DNA of 64,000 bases, taken from JBCAXA01 sp038749025. Lineage in GTDB: Bacteria; Pseudomonadota; Gammaproteobacteria; Steroidobacterales; Woeseiaceae. Positions 8,925 to 17,645 of this stretch are shown here, one piece after another (the stretch's first letter is position 1; the number at the start of each line of letters is the position of its first letter). Where the stretch lies: the NCBI GenBank assembly GCA_038749025.1, contig JBCDIL010000018.1:3764-67763 (forward strand). Direction: 5' to 3'. The notes under the pieces were generated by a model, which worked only from the letters and a program-made list of their open reading frames with translations, was not told the origin of the DNA and searched no databases. A program made the position numbers and the translations under genes.

Positions 8925-9827
8925 ATGCAAACCGTAATGACCGACCCGCAACGATTCGTCGACCTGCCGGACTACCCGTTCAACGAGCATTTCGTTGACG
9001 TTGATTCACTAACCATGCACTACGTCGATGAGGGCCCACGCGACGCACGTGTCGTCTTAATGCTGCACGGCGAACCGAGCTGGTCGTACCTGTACCGGCA
9101 TATGATCCCACCGGTCGTCGCGGCCGGTTACCGCGTGATCGCTCCGGACCTTATAGGGTTTGGTAAATCGGCGAAGCCGACGCGGGTCGGTGACTACAGT
9201 TACCAGCGGCACATGGACTGGCTAAGCGGCTTCGTCGAGACCATCGGCCTGCAAGACGCTGTCTTGCTCTGTCAGGATTGGGGTTCGTTATTGGGGCTGC
9301 GACTGGCGGCTGAGCAATCGGCGCATTTCGCCGGCATTGTATTGGCCAATGGCTTTCTGCCCACCGGTGATCGACCAGCCTCCGGTGCATTCAAAGCATG
9401 GCAACGCTTTGCGCGCTTCTCGCCGCTGTTCCCAATCGGCCGTATCATCGATCGCGGCACCGTGATGACGCTGCCGGCGGCTGTCATCGCGGCGTACGAT
9501 GCACCATTTCCCAACGGGCGCTACAAGGCGGGCGCGCGTGCGTTTCCGCGGTTAGTACCGACGCGCCCCGACGACCCCGCGGCACCGGCCAACCGAGCCG
9601 CTTGGCAAGCGCTAGGCGAGTGGACGAAGCCGTTTGCAACGGCGTTCAGCGACAAAGACCCGATCACCCGCGGTCTCGATCGGATCTTCCACAAGCATGT
9701 ACCGGGGGCGCGCCACGACCAGCACACCGTTATTCATGGTGCAGGCCACTTTTTACAGGAAGAGTCTGGTCCCGAGCTTGCTGAGTTCGCGATTCGCTAC
9801 TGCACGGCCAACGGCCTGAGGCCTTAG
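8925..9827 (+). CDS. haloalkane dehalogenase (subfamily I-like)
   Basis: 300 residues, alpha/beta-hydrolase fold. The oxyanion-hole motif HGEPSWSYLYR (residues 48-58), with Glu-Pro-Ser-Trp, is typical of haloalkane dehalogenases. The nucleophile elbow CQDWGS gives Asp118 with the neighbouring halide-binding Trp119. A cap tryptophan (AFKAW, Trp159) could be the second halide ligand, and the catalytic His lies in GAGHF near the C-terminus, with an acidic residue in SDKDP. The reaction would be hydrolytic removal of halide from alkyl halides to give alcohols. A second Met four codons in (MTDPQRF) is an alternative start. It converges with the next gene, only 8 bases apart. Some annotated dehalogenases of this class prefer other halides or act as epoxide hydrolases, so substrate is open. 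Confidence 0.85.
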   Translation: MQTVMTDPQRFVDLPDYPFNEHFVDVDSLTMHYVDEGPRDARVVLMLHGEPSWSYLYRHMIPPVVAAGYRVIAPDLIGFGKSAKPTRVGDYSYQRHMDWLSGFVETIGLQDAVLLCQDWGSLLGLRLAAEQSAHFAGIVLANGFLPTGDRPASGAFKAWQRFARFSPLFPIGRIIDRGTVMTLPAAVIAAYDAPFPNGRYKAGARAFPRLVPTRPDDPAAPANRAAWQALGEWTKPFATAFSDKDPITRGLDRIFHKHVPGARHDQHTVIHGAGHFLQEESGPELAEFAIRYCTANGLRP

Positions 9828-9835
9828 CGAAGGCG

Positions 9836-10372
9836 CTAGCGAGTCGGCCGACCGCTCTCAGCGAACGTGGCTAGTCGCGTCATTTGTTCGCCGAGCACAC
9901 CGTCAACAGCGGCGGCGATCTGGTCGAGTCCATCGGCGCTGTAACCGCCGACGCTGTAAACCAGTTGCAGCCTCGTACCGGCCGTGGTCGCGATCACGCT
10001 GATGGTCATGTTGCCGTCGACGCCCATCAAGCCCAGCGGCCCGAGTCCGCCCGTTAGTCGGAGCATTTCCTTTGGCTGAACGAAGGTAACCGTCATATGC
10101 ACAACGCTGCCTCCGTTCGGTAGACGCTCGCAAAAGCAGCCGAGCGGTACGGCGTTGATCGACAGGTTCGCCGCATTTTGCGAAAACGAATGATCGGGGT
10201 GCCACCACTTCCCAACGTCGTTAATGAGCGCGGCCCAGACCGTCTCGGCGCTAGCCGCCGCTGTCACTGAATGTTCGACGGTAAAGCCATTGGCCGCTGA
10301 ATCGGTCACCGCTGCGTCGGCACTGGGCCAGGCGACGGTTGCAGCCAGCACTAAAACGCCCACACGAATCAT
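9836..10372 (-). CDS. secreted SRPBCC-domain protein
   Basis: 178 residues with a Sec signal peptide (MIRVGVLVLAATVAWPSADAA). The rest reads as a START/Bet v1-type SRPBCC helix-grip domain: FTVEHSVTAAASAETVWAALI, KWWHPDHSFS, then VHMTVTFVQPKEMLRLTGGLGPLG and TISVIATTAGTRLQLVYSVGGY. Such domains bind hydrophobic ligands; cytoplasmic members are common, exported ones less so. It is the last gene of a minus-strand run that includes the BASS transporter (35-base gap), suggesting co-transcription. Function unknown. Confidence 0.75.
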   Translation of the reverse strand: MIRVGVLVLAATVAWPSADAAVTDSAANGFTVEHSVTAAASAETVWAALINDVGKWWHPDHSFSQNAANLSINAVPLGCFCERLPNGGSVVHMTVTFVQPKEMLRLTGGLGPLGLMGVDGNMTISVIATTAGTRLQLVYSVGGYSADGLDQIAAAVDGVLGEQMTRLATFAESGRPTR

Positions 10373-10407
10373 TGATGCCCCCTAACTGGTACGCGTCAAC
10401 GTGCAGA

Positions 10408-11334
10408 CTAAGCTGGCGCAGTGGTTGCGGGCAAGGCCCGACCGCGCCACCACTGGGCAACCGTGAAGCCGGCAACTATGTGCCAGATACCCCACATCGC
10501 CGCGATGATCGCCGTCCCGCCTAAGCCATCGAAAAAATCAAAGATCAGTACCAAACCGAGTCCCGAGTTCTGGATACCCACCTCCATCGTCACCGCGCGC
10601 CGATCGTACGGTGCGAGACGGGCGAGCGACGCCAAGCCGTAACCGCTACAGAACGCAACGACGTTATGAGCGATGACGAGAATTGCGATATCGGTGACAT
10701 GTGCGACGAAAGTCGTCCAATTTGCGTGCAAAGCGAGACCGACAAACCCAAAGAAGAATATAGCCGATGCGAGGCGAAACGGGCTGTACAAGCGCTGCGC
10801 TAAGCGCGGCAAGCGTGAACGCGTCGCGAGCCCGACGAGCAACGGTACGGCGAGGACCAGCAAAACAACGACAACAACACCTAGTGGATCGAGCGCGATA
10901 TCGGTTAATAAAGCCGCACTCGGCGGGTACAGACTCGACCAAAAAGTAAGGCTCAACGGCGTCATTACGATCGCCGCAAGTGACGATACCGCTGACATCG
11001 ATACCGACAAGGCGGTATTACCGCGTGCGTACGACGTCAAGAAGTTCGAGATCGTTCCGCCCGGGCACGACGCCACAAGGAACATGCCTAAAGCGATGCT
11101 GGGTGGGGGCCGCAACGCAAACACTAACAAAGTCGTCGCGGCCGGCAGCAAAAGAAACTGTGCGGTCAACCCGACAACGAATGCGCGGGGCATCGTCAGT
11201 ACGCGGCGAAAATCACGCGTCGTTAAATCGAGCGCAACGCCAAACATTATGACGGCGAGCACGACGTTAAGCGCCGTGAGCGTGGCTGGACTGAAGTTTA
11301 GCTGGACCGCATCGAGTGCGGCGAGATCATTCAC
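10408..11334 (-). CDS. bile acid:sodium symporter (BASS) family transporter
   Basis: 308 residues, nearly all hydrophobic, with about nine or ten membrane segments. The motif FLVASCPGGTISNFLTSYARGNTALSVSMSAVSS is diagnostic of the BASS fold (crossover helices with Asn/Thr for sodium and substrate), and the second half has MEVGIQNSGLGLVL, the second conserved crossover. Bacterial members take up organic anions such as pantoate, pyruvate or bile-acid-like compounds together with sodium; the substrate here cannot be told. It follows the TonB-C gene by about 78 bases and precedes the SRPBCC gene, all on the minus strand. Confidence 0.85.
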   Translation of the reverse strand: MNDLAALDAVQLNFSPATLTALNVVLAVIMFGVALDLTTRDFRRVLTMPRAFVVGLTAQFLLLPAATTLLVFALRPPPSIALGMFLVASCPGGTISNFLTSYARGNTALSVSMSAVSSLAAIVMTPLSLTFWSSLYPPSAALLTDIALDPLGVVVVVLLVLAVPLLVGLATRSRLPRLAQRLYSPFRLASAIFFFGFVGLALHANWTTFVAHVTDIAILVIAHNVVAFCSGYGLASLARLAPYDRRAVTMEVGIQNSGLGLVLIFDFFDGLGGTAIIAAMWGIWHIVAGFTVAQWWRGRALPATTAPA

Positions 11335-11412
11335 ACGATCAGAACGCGGCGAAGCATGCGTAGCAGTGTACCGAACGCCCTATTGCCGTGACAGTCTGAC
11401 GGGAGCGGTCAA

Positions 11413-12810
11413 CTACTGCAGTCGATAACCGATGCGTGTGAAGACGCGCTGATCTATCGCTTCACCGCGGAACATACGCGGCTTGAATTGCCATTGTGAA
11501 ACCGCTTGGATGGCGGAGCGGTTAAAAATGTCGTTTTTGTCGGTTTGCACAACAACGATGTCACCGGTTCGTCCGTCTGCTTTTACGGTGAACTCAAGAT
11601 CGACCCAGCCTTCGATATCGCGTCGACGTGCCTTTAACGGGTATTGCGGTTGCACGACCTCGACGATCTGTAGTTGGCTCGCCGGCAATACGGTGGACCC
11701 AGCGAGGCGCTTTTCCGCGTCCCCTAATGCGGATCTCATGGCGGGTACGACGGCGTCGGCGCCCGGGAGCGATTCAATCGCCGCTATGCTCCCAGCGGCC
11801 CCTGTCGTGTCGTCAGCCGCCAATTGCTGCTCGACGCGGGCTTCGACCGCACTCAGCAACAACGTTCGGCTCTCGATCACCGCTTCGCTTTCTGGGTAAT
11901 CGCCTAGCGCAGCGCGCAATTGCGCAATCGCGCCGGTATCACCGTCCAGTGTGCCACGGGTAATTTTTTCGCGAATCGAGCCTGCGGTCACCTCATCGGC
12001 GGCAGGTTCATCGGCCACTTGCGCGGCCGCCACAGCCGGCCGAGTTTCGGTTGGTTGCGGTGTAGCGGCTGCCGGTGCCGTCGCGGCCGCTTGTTGCGCG
12101 GCAGTGGCTTGGCGTTCTTGTCGCGCCGCTTCGCGAGCAGCGACGCGCTGTGCCTCCGCCGCTTGGCGTTCAGTTGCGATCGTTGCTAAGCGCTGTTGAG
12201 CCTGACGGATACTGGCATCGGCGTTGCCCGGTAACTCGCGTGCCACTGCCATCAAACGGTTCGCTTCACGCTGATTGCCGGCGGTGGCCGCGGCCACGGC
12301 TTGGTCAAGGAGCTGTTGCCGGCGATTGCCGACAGCAAGTTCGTATTCACGCAGTACCGCAGCCGATGGCACGGCCAATTGCAGTCGGGACGCGAGCTGC
12401 TCGGCGGTGTTGAAGTCGCCAGCGCCCAGATAGCCACGAATCATCGTCGACACTTGATCCGACACCGCATTAAGCTCATCACGAAACTCGGTGTTATCGG
12501 GATCAGCTTCAACCGCCAGTGAGTAATAGTACAGCGCATTTTGGCCTGGCGGCTCGGCCACCATATCGGCATTCAGTGCCATCCGCGCCTTGCCAGCCAG
12601 CGTTTGAGCGCTATCGCCGGCCGTGGCCGTCACGTTGAGCTCGTCGGCTGCGGGCTCTGTGGTCACGGCAGCCGGTATAGGTATGTCGAGTTCCGGCGCG
12701 CCGGCGTCACCTAGCAAAAACCAAGCACCCGCACCGGCAACGAGTACGATCGCAACGCTCGCTAAAATGATATCGGCGCGCAGGCCCGGCTTGGCTGGGG
12801 TGTCGTCCAT
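11413..12810 (-). CDS. membrane-anchored protein with TonB C-terminal domain
   Basis: 465 residues. A single N-terminal membrane segment (IILASVAIVLVAGAGAWFLL) is followed by a long helical region with tandem TPR-like helices and a coiled, A/Q/R-rich stretch (about residues 200-245). The last 90 residues are a TonB_C domain: VVQPQYPLKARRRDIEGWVDLEFTV, GDIVVV, FNRSAIQAVSQWQFKPRM. Unlike true TonB it has no Pro/Lys-rich linker and no ExbB/ExbD beside it. The gene begins 8 bases after the response regulator stop, so it is probably the third gene of the HK-RR operon. It may respond to or transmit envelope signals; the function is inferred from position only. Confidence 0.75.
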   Translation of the reverse strand: MDDTPAKPGLRADIILASVAIVLVAGAGAWFLLGDAGAPELDIPIPAAVTTEPAADELNVTATAGDSAQTLAGKARMALNADMVAEPPGQNALYYYSLAVEADPDNTEFRDELNAVSDQVSTMIRGYLGAGDFNTAEQLASRLQLAVPSAAVLREYELAVGNRRQQLLDQAVAAATAGNQREANRLMAVARELPGNADASIRQAQQRLATIATERQAAEAQRVAAREAARQERQATAAQQAAATAPAAATPQPTETRPAVAAAQVADEPAADEVTAGSIREKITRGTLDGDTGAIAQLRAALGDYPESEAVIESRTLLLSAVEARVEQQLAADDTTGAAGSIAAIESLPGADAVVPAMRSALGDAEKRLAGSTVLPASQLQIVEVVQPQYPLKARRRDIEGWVDLEFTVKADGRTGDIVVVQTDKNDIFNRSAIQAVSQWQFKPRMFRGEAIDQRVFTRIGYRLQ

Positions 12811-12818
12811 CGATTCGC

Positions 12819-14075
12819 CTAGTAACGTTCGCGCACCAGTAAGCGCCGCACTGTCTTAATGCGCCCGAGGAATTGCATCAGGATCTGTGGGACAGCGGCG
12901 CTGCGGTCATCTTCGACCTGGTAGCGTTTCACCAACTCCGGATTCTCGCGTAATTGCAGGTGTTTCAATACGGCAGCGTTAACGTTTTGAGTAAATCGAT
13001 CGCGTTGCGCGGGTTTCGACATGTACCGGAAGACCTGGCCATGATTGATCAATGAGATCATTTCACTGGCATCGCGGTCGTCGCTGATGACGATCGTAAT
13101 GAGCTCAGGCAGGTAGCGCTTCAACGTCGCAATCATCTTGCGGAGCACACGACCCTCAGAGACGAAATCAGTAACGAGCACGCCGGCTTTGCCCTCACTG
13201 AGAATCTCGGTCACTTCGACGAGCGTTTTCGCCCAGTGGACCGGGTGGTCAGCCGACAACATGCCGGTCGCCGAACTGGCAAACGCTTCGCTCGACGAGA
13301 ACACAACAACGCCGACGGCACCAATCGACGATTCGAGACCGCCCGCAACGGTTGATCCGCCGTCAAATTCAGCTTCAAGGACGATCTCCTCACCGGTCTC
13401 GGGCATTGCTACGGGTAAGGCAACAGACTCCGACGTTGACGACGTATCGTAGGTCGGCTCGAGCGGCTCCGTGGCAGGCCCATCGTTGGCAGCCTCTAGA
13501 ATGATCTCTTCGCCGACCTCTGGTTGCGGTGTCGGCTCGACCCGCTCAGCCGCAGCCGTCCCCTCCGGTGTAGCGGCTTGCATCACCAACGGCTTGTCGG
13601 CCGGTGGCGGCGGAGCGGCTTTCGGCGCCGGTGCAGGATTCGCCTCGCTTGCCGAGTTGCGGGCGATATCGACGGCAAGTTTCAGCGTGTCGCGCAGATG
13701 ATTCGGCGGGCATGGTTTCGATAGGAAACGGAACACCTCGCCAACGTTAATCGAGCCCTCAATCGCATCGAGATCCGCGTAGCCGGTCAAGAGGATCCGC
13801 ACTGTCCGTGGCGATACTTCCTTACCAGCGCCCAACACTTCCACGCCCGTCATCTCTGGCATTCGTTGGTCGGCGACGATGACATCGATATTTTTTTCCT
13901 TAAGCCATTGCACGGCCTCCGAGCCGCGCGTTGTCAAATAGACATCGTAGTCGCGGCGGAACAAAGCCCGCATAGAATTCAGCACACGCTGTTCGTCGTC
14001 GACGAACAAGACGCTCGGCTTTGGCTTTTTGCCCCTGACTGGTCGGCGTTGTGCTGTGCTGGCTGCTTCGCTCAT
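12819..14075 (-). CDS. response regulator with two receiver domains
   Basis: I use ATG 14075 (MSEAASTAQ), preceded by AGGA, rather than an upstream TTG at 14108; 418 residues. The first REC domain is canonical: SVLFVDDEQ acidic pair, phospho-acceptor in VIVADQRMPEMTG, ILLTGYAD threonine, and FLSKPC lysine. A central linker is rich in P/A/E with a repeated EEIVLEA motif. A second, degenerate REC-like domain follows (VVVFSSSEAF, GVLVTDFVSEG, VISDDRD, YMSKPA) that keeps Asp and Lys but lacks the acidic pair. There is no DNA-binding, HD-GYP or GGDEF output domain, so it probably works through protein contacts. Its start overlaps or touches the kinase stop, so the two are translationally linked. 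Confidence 0.85.
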   Translation of the reverse strand: MSEAASTAQRRPVRGKKPKPSVLFVDDEQRVLNSMRALFRRDYDVYLTTRGSEAVQWLKEKNIDVIVADQRMPEMTGVEVLGAGKEVSPRTVRILLTGYADLDAIEGSINVGEVFRFLSKPCPPNHLRDTLKLAVDIARNSASEANPAPAPKAAPPPPADKPLVMQAATPEGTAAAERVEPTPQPEVGEEIILEAANDGPATEPLEPTYDTSSTSESVALPVAMPETGEEIVLEAEFDGGSTVAGGLESSIGAVGVVVFSSSEAFASSATGMLSADHPVHWAKTLVEVTEILSEGKAGVLVTDFVSEGRVLRKMIATLKRYLPELITIVISDDRDASEMISLINHGQVFRYMSKPAQRDRFTQNVNAAVLKHLQLRENPELVKRYQVEDDRSAAVPQILMQFLGRIKTVRRLLVRERY

Positions 14076-14094
14076 GTTGTTGTGATTTTCCTGT

Positions 14095-15939
14095 TTAGCC
14101 TGCTGCAACGGCTTGGTCCAACTGCCCGTCTAGAGCATCGAGTTCAGCTTCCAATTCCGCAGCCGCCGAATCCCCATCGGCTTGCGCGATCGGTAACCGC
14201 ACTGTGAACGTCGCCCCTTCGCCCGCAACCGAATCGATCTCCAACGATCCGGCATGAGCGGAAATAATCTTGTCGCTAATCGACAAGCCAAGACCCGTGC
14301 CTTTCCCAACCTCCTTGGTGGTAAAGAACGGATCGCGAATTTTCTCCAGGACCTCCGGCGGAATGCCGGTGCCGGTATCGCGTACTTCAATCGCGACATT
14401 GTCGCCGTCGACCCGCGTCGTCAGTGTTAGTTCGCCACCGTCGTCCATCGCATCGGATGCGTTCTTGATCAGATTCAAGAAAATTTGGTTGATCTGACCC
14501 GGGGCGCAACGAATGTCTGGCACTTCGCCATATTGCTTGTGAACCGTGATGCGATTCTTCAAGAAGTTCTTGGCGATCAGCAACGACTTCTCAAGCCCGT
14601 CATTGACGTTGAACATGTCGACCGCCGCCCGATCGAGGCGGCTGAAGTCTTTCAAGCTTTGCGCCATCTCGGCCAGTTGCTCTAAGCCTTCAATACTGTC
14701 GCGGATCAGATCTGTCGACTCTTCGATATCATCGCGCATCGTTTCGTTAAGCAACATGTCGTCCAGCTCTTGCAGGCGCCGGACAAACTTGGCTTTGTCT
14801 TTGTCGCCTTCGCGCAGCTGGTCGAGCAGGCTTTCCGTGACCGAGACGAAATTCTCAAACGACGTCATGCGCTCTTGCAGCAGTGTCGCATTGCTCAAGA
14901 GGTACCACAGCGGTGTATTGATCTCGTGCGAGATACCGGCGACCAGCTCACCGAGCGATGACATTTTTTCGGCGTGTACCAGCTGCGTCTGCGACTCTTT
15001 GAGCTCGTCGTACGCCGTCGATAGCTGCTCTGTACGCGCATCGACGCGCTCTTCCAGCGAGTGGTTAAGTACCTCGAGCGCCGCCTTCGAATCACTGAGC
15101 TCGCCGTAGCTGCGTCGCAACATGACAGCGGTGTAGCCGATCCCGAGCAGGAACAAGACCGAGAATACGCCGAGCAGAGTCCGGGCGCGCTCGGCGCGGC
15201 CAACGACACTGCGGTTGATTGATCGCAACGTGGCTTGCAGCGTTCGGGAGGCACCGGGTAGCAATGAGGCTTCCAAGCGCGCCAGAGAGTCTGCTGCCGC
15301 ACCGCGCTGTTCGATGACGGTTCGACCGGCCGCAATGAGTCCGTCAAGCTTGCCTGGCAAACGACCGGTCACCTGCGGGTCATTCTCAAGTGCGGCAATC
15401 TGCTCGAGTAGTGCTTCTCGCGAGCGCGAACCACTGCCGCTCGCGTAGTCCATAATCTCGACAGCCAACGCGAAGACGTTCTGCGCAAGGTTCTGCATTT
15501 GGAAGCGACGCAAATCGCGAACGATGGAAGGCGATTCGTTGCGAACGGTTGTAACGCTGCTCGCGAGCTGACCTTGCCGCTCGACAAAGACGTTAAAGTC
15601 GGCGCTGGTCGCTTCAAGTGCCGCTGCGAACTCTTCGAACGCACGCAACAAGGCGGGATCTTCGTCGCTACCGAACTGCGCGCGCAGCTCGTCGCGCCCC
15701 CCTTGAATCCTGCGCATTAACACGACTGCGCTATTCGGCACAGCACGACCCTCGCGGTAGGCGCTCTGCAACGACTCAGCTAACGACTGGTAGTCGGTTT
15801 CGCCTTGGCGCAACAGATTCACGCGAGTGCCGTAGTCAACGTAGTACTCGGAATCGACCGCACTTGACTGGACCAGCAAAAAAACCAGCAGGCCAGCCAG
15901 CAGGATCCCCGCGATCCCGAGAAAGATGTTCCTGAGCAT
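14095..15939 (-). CDS. membrane sensor histidine kinase
   Basis: 614 residues. TM1 is at about residues 4-25 and TM2 at about 256-278 (LLGVFSVLFLLGIGYTAVML), bounding a roughly 230-residue all-helical periplasmic sensor. A coiled coil (about 280-325) leads to the HisKA domain with AGISHEINTPL (His338), followed by a long four-helix region. The HATPase has the N box (LNLIKNASDAM), G1 (VRDTGTGIPPEV), F box (DPFFTTKEVGKGTGLGLSI) and G2. There is no HAMP, PAS or receiver domain. It heads the operon HK - double-REC regulator - TonB-C protein. The sensed signal is unknown; the helical sensor resembles DAHL/4HB-type domains in composition only. Confidence 0.88.
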   Translation of the reverse strand: MLRNIFLGIAGILLAGLLVFLLVQSSAVDSEYYVDYGTRVNLLRQGETDYQSLAESLQSAYREGRAVPNSAVVLMRRIQGGRDELRAQFGSDEDPALLRAFEEFAAALEATSADFNVFVERQGQLASSVTTVRNESPSIVRDLRRFQMQNLAQNVFALAVEIMDYASGSGSRSREALLEQIAALENDPQVTGRLPGKLDGLIAAGRTVIEQRGAAADSLARLEASLLPGASRTLQATLRSINRSVVGRAERARTLLGVFSVLFLLGIGYTAVMLRRSYGELSDSKAALEVLNHSLEERVDARTEQLSTAYDELKESQTQLVHAEKMSSLGELVAGISHEINTPLWYLLSNATLLQERMTSFENFVSVTESLLDQLREGDKDKAKFVRRLQELDDMLLNETMRDDIEESTDLIRDSIEGLEQLAEMAQSLKDFSRLDRAAVDMFNVNDGLEKSLLIAKNFLKNRITVHKQYGEVPDIRCAPGQINQIFLNLIKNASDAMDDGGELTLTTRVDGDNVAIEVRDTGTGIPPEVLEKIRDPFFTTKEVGKGTGLGLSISDKIISAHAGSLEIDSVAGEGATFTVRLPIAQADGDSAAAELEAELDALDGQLDQAVAAG

Positions 15940-16262
15940 TAAACGCTCTCTGGTGACATAAGCCCAAACAAAATATCGGATCTATCAGGTTGATGCCGTG
16001 ATCGTGTTCACAGCCGGAGACATTTTCAAAATGTCTTATATTTCAATAGCTTTTCTAACGCGTCCCACCGCGCCAGATGGCCACTACAAGTAACCATAGC
16101 TGACCTCGATGTCAAATTATTGACATTTTTCGCGGTGTTACAACGGTTTCGGTACGCACCACGCCGTGGCACTGCTACGATGACCGTCGCACCGGGCGCG
16201 GCTATGAGCGTAGCGCTATCTAACGTGCTCTGCACGGTAAGTGCCACAAGAACAGCATTAGG
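15940..16262. promoter_or_regulatory. divergent regulatory region with two palindromes
   Basis: This 323-base stretch separates the divergent kinase and beta-CASP genes and is AT-rich for the window. It contains a perfect 17-base palindrome GACATTTT-C-AAAATGTC (16019-16035) and a second inverted repeat ATGTCAA-ATTA-TTGACAT (16109-16126); GACATTTT also recurs directly at 16122. The shared GACAT half-sites suggest one dimeric regulator bound at two sites. TTGACA at 16120 could be a -35 element, but no convincing -10 follows. The protein that binds is not identifiable. Confidence 0.5.
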
Positions 16263-17645
16263 ATGCACATAGAGTTTTACGGCGCAGCCGGGGAAGTCAC
16301 CGGTTCGTGCCACATTTTGCATATTGGGGGTCGTCGAGTACTGCTCGACTGCGGTCTCATCCAAGGGGGACGGCGCGCAGAAGCGCGCAACGCGGACCCG
16401 TTTCCGTTCGAGCCTGGCGATATCGACGCCGTCGTGCTTAGTCACGCGCATCTAGACCATGCGGGCCGCTTACCGCTGCTGGTCCGGCGCGGGTTCAAGG
16501 GACCTATTTATGTGCATAACGCCTCGTTAGATCTCGCTAACGTTCTACTGCGCGACGCCGCCGCACTGGCGGAGCGTGATGCCGAATCGACCAATCGGCG
16601 CCGGCAACGCGCCGGTAAAGAGCCGGTCAAGCCCTTGTTCGTCGACAGCGACGCGCAACAAGTGATACGTCAGATGCGCGGCCTGAAGTACCGCGAGTCG
16701 GCCGAGGTTATCCCCGGCGTTACCGTCCAGTTCTACGATGCTGGCCACATTCTTGGTTCCGCCATCGTCGAGCTGAGTCTCACCGAGGGCGATCACTCGC
16801 GGCACGTCGTTTTCAGCGGCGATCTCGGCCAATACGATACGCCAGTACTGCGCGACCCAGTCGCATTGCGACATGCCGATCTCGTCTTGATGGAGAGCAC
16901 CTACGGGAATCGGCGCCATCGCGATAGGAGCGCGACCTTCGACGAAATCGGAGCAATCGTCCGCGATAGCGACAAAGGCAATATCATCATTCCTGCGTTT
17001 GCCGTCGGCCGCAGCCAAGAGCTGTTGTATTTGTTTGGCAAGCATTACCGCGACTGGGATATGCAACGCTTTCGCATCTTCCTCGATAGCCCGATGGCGA
17101 TTAAGGCGAGCCATATCTACTGGGACTATCCGCATTTGTACGATGAGGAAGCGACCAAGCTACGCCGTAAACACGACGAAATGCCACCACTACCTAACCT
17201 GCACCTAACGACAACGGCACGCGAGTCGAAATTGATCAACCGCAAACGCAGTGGCGCGATCGTTATCGCTGGTTCCGGCATGTGCAATGGCGGGCGCGTG
17301 CTGCATCACCTGAAACACAACCTCTGGCGGCGCGAATCGCAAGTCATGATTGTTGGCTACCAGTCGAAAGGCAGCCTCGGCCGGCAATTGGTCGACAAGC
17401 GGCCATACGTGCGTATTCACGGCCAGACCATTCGCGTCAAAGCGCGTGTCCATAGCGTCGGGGGATTATCGGCACACGGCGATCGCGACGACTTGGTCCG
17501 CTGGTACCGGGGATTTAAGAACAAGCCGCCGGTTTGTCTGGTTCACGGCGAGCGTGACGCGCAGTATGAGTTGGCCGAGGCCCTCGGCAACGTCGGTGCC
17601 GACGTGACGCTGCCGCAGCCCGGCACGACTATTCCGCTAGCGTGA
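16263..17645 (+). CDS. MBL-fold/beta-CASP RNA exonuclease-like protein
   Basis: 460 residues, the usual length for bacterial CPSF-73/YSH1-like proteins. The metallo-beta-lactamase motifs are complete: GEVTGSCHIL, LLDCGLIQGG, the zinc-binding SHAHLDHAGR, DAGHILGSA and FSGDLGQ. The beta-CASP region has FAVGRSQELLY, FLDSPMA, ESKLINRKRSGAIVIAGSGMCNGGRVLHHL and the C-terminal SAHGDR and LVHGE histidine motifs. This family processes or degrades RNA using two zinc ions. The stop codon overlaps the GTG start of the sirtuin gene (GTGA), so the two are translationally coupled. No KH domain is present. Confidence 0.9.
   Translation: MHIEFYGAAGEVTGSCHILHIGGRRVLLDCGLIQGGRRAEARNADPFPFEPGDIDAVVLSHAHLDHAGRLPLLVRRGFKGPIYVHNASLDLANVLLRDAAALAERDAESTNRRRQRAGKEPVKPLFVDSDAQQVIRQMRGLKYRESAEVIPGVTVQFYDAGHILGSAIVELSLTEGDHSRHVVFSGDLGQYDTPVLRDPVALRHADLVLMESTYGNRRHRDRSATFDEIGAIVRDSDKGNIIIPAFAVGRSQELLYLFGKHYRDWDMQRFRIFLDSPMAIKASHIYWDYPHLYDEEATKLRRKHDEMPPLPNLHLTTTARESKLINRKRSGAIVIAGSGMCNGGRVLHHLKHNLWRRESQVMIVGYQSKGSLGRQLVDKRPYVRIHGQTIRVKARVHSVGGLSAHGDRDDLVRWYRGFKNKPPVCLVHGERDAQYELAEALGNVGADVTLPQPGTTIPLA

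Noticed and set aside
10673..11428. 251-codon frame antisense to the BASS transporter
   Set aside because: Overlaps conserved transporter sequence; product has no recognisable fold.
11413..12810. True TonB energy transducer
   Set aside because: It lacks the Pro/Lys-rich linker and ExbBD neighbours; only the C-terminal domain is TonB-like.
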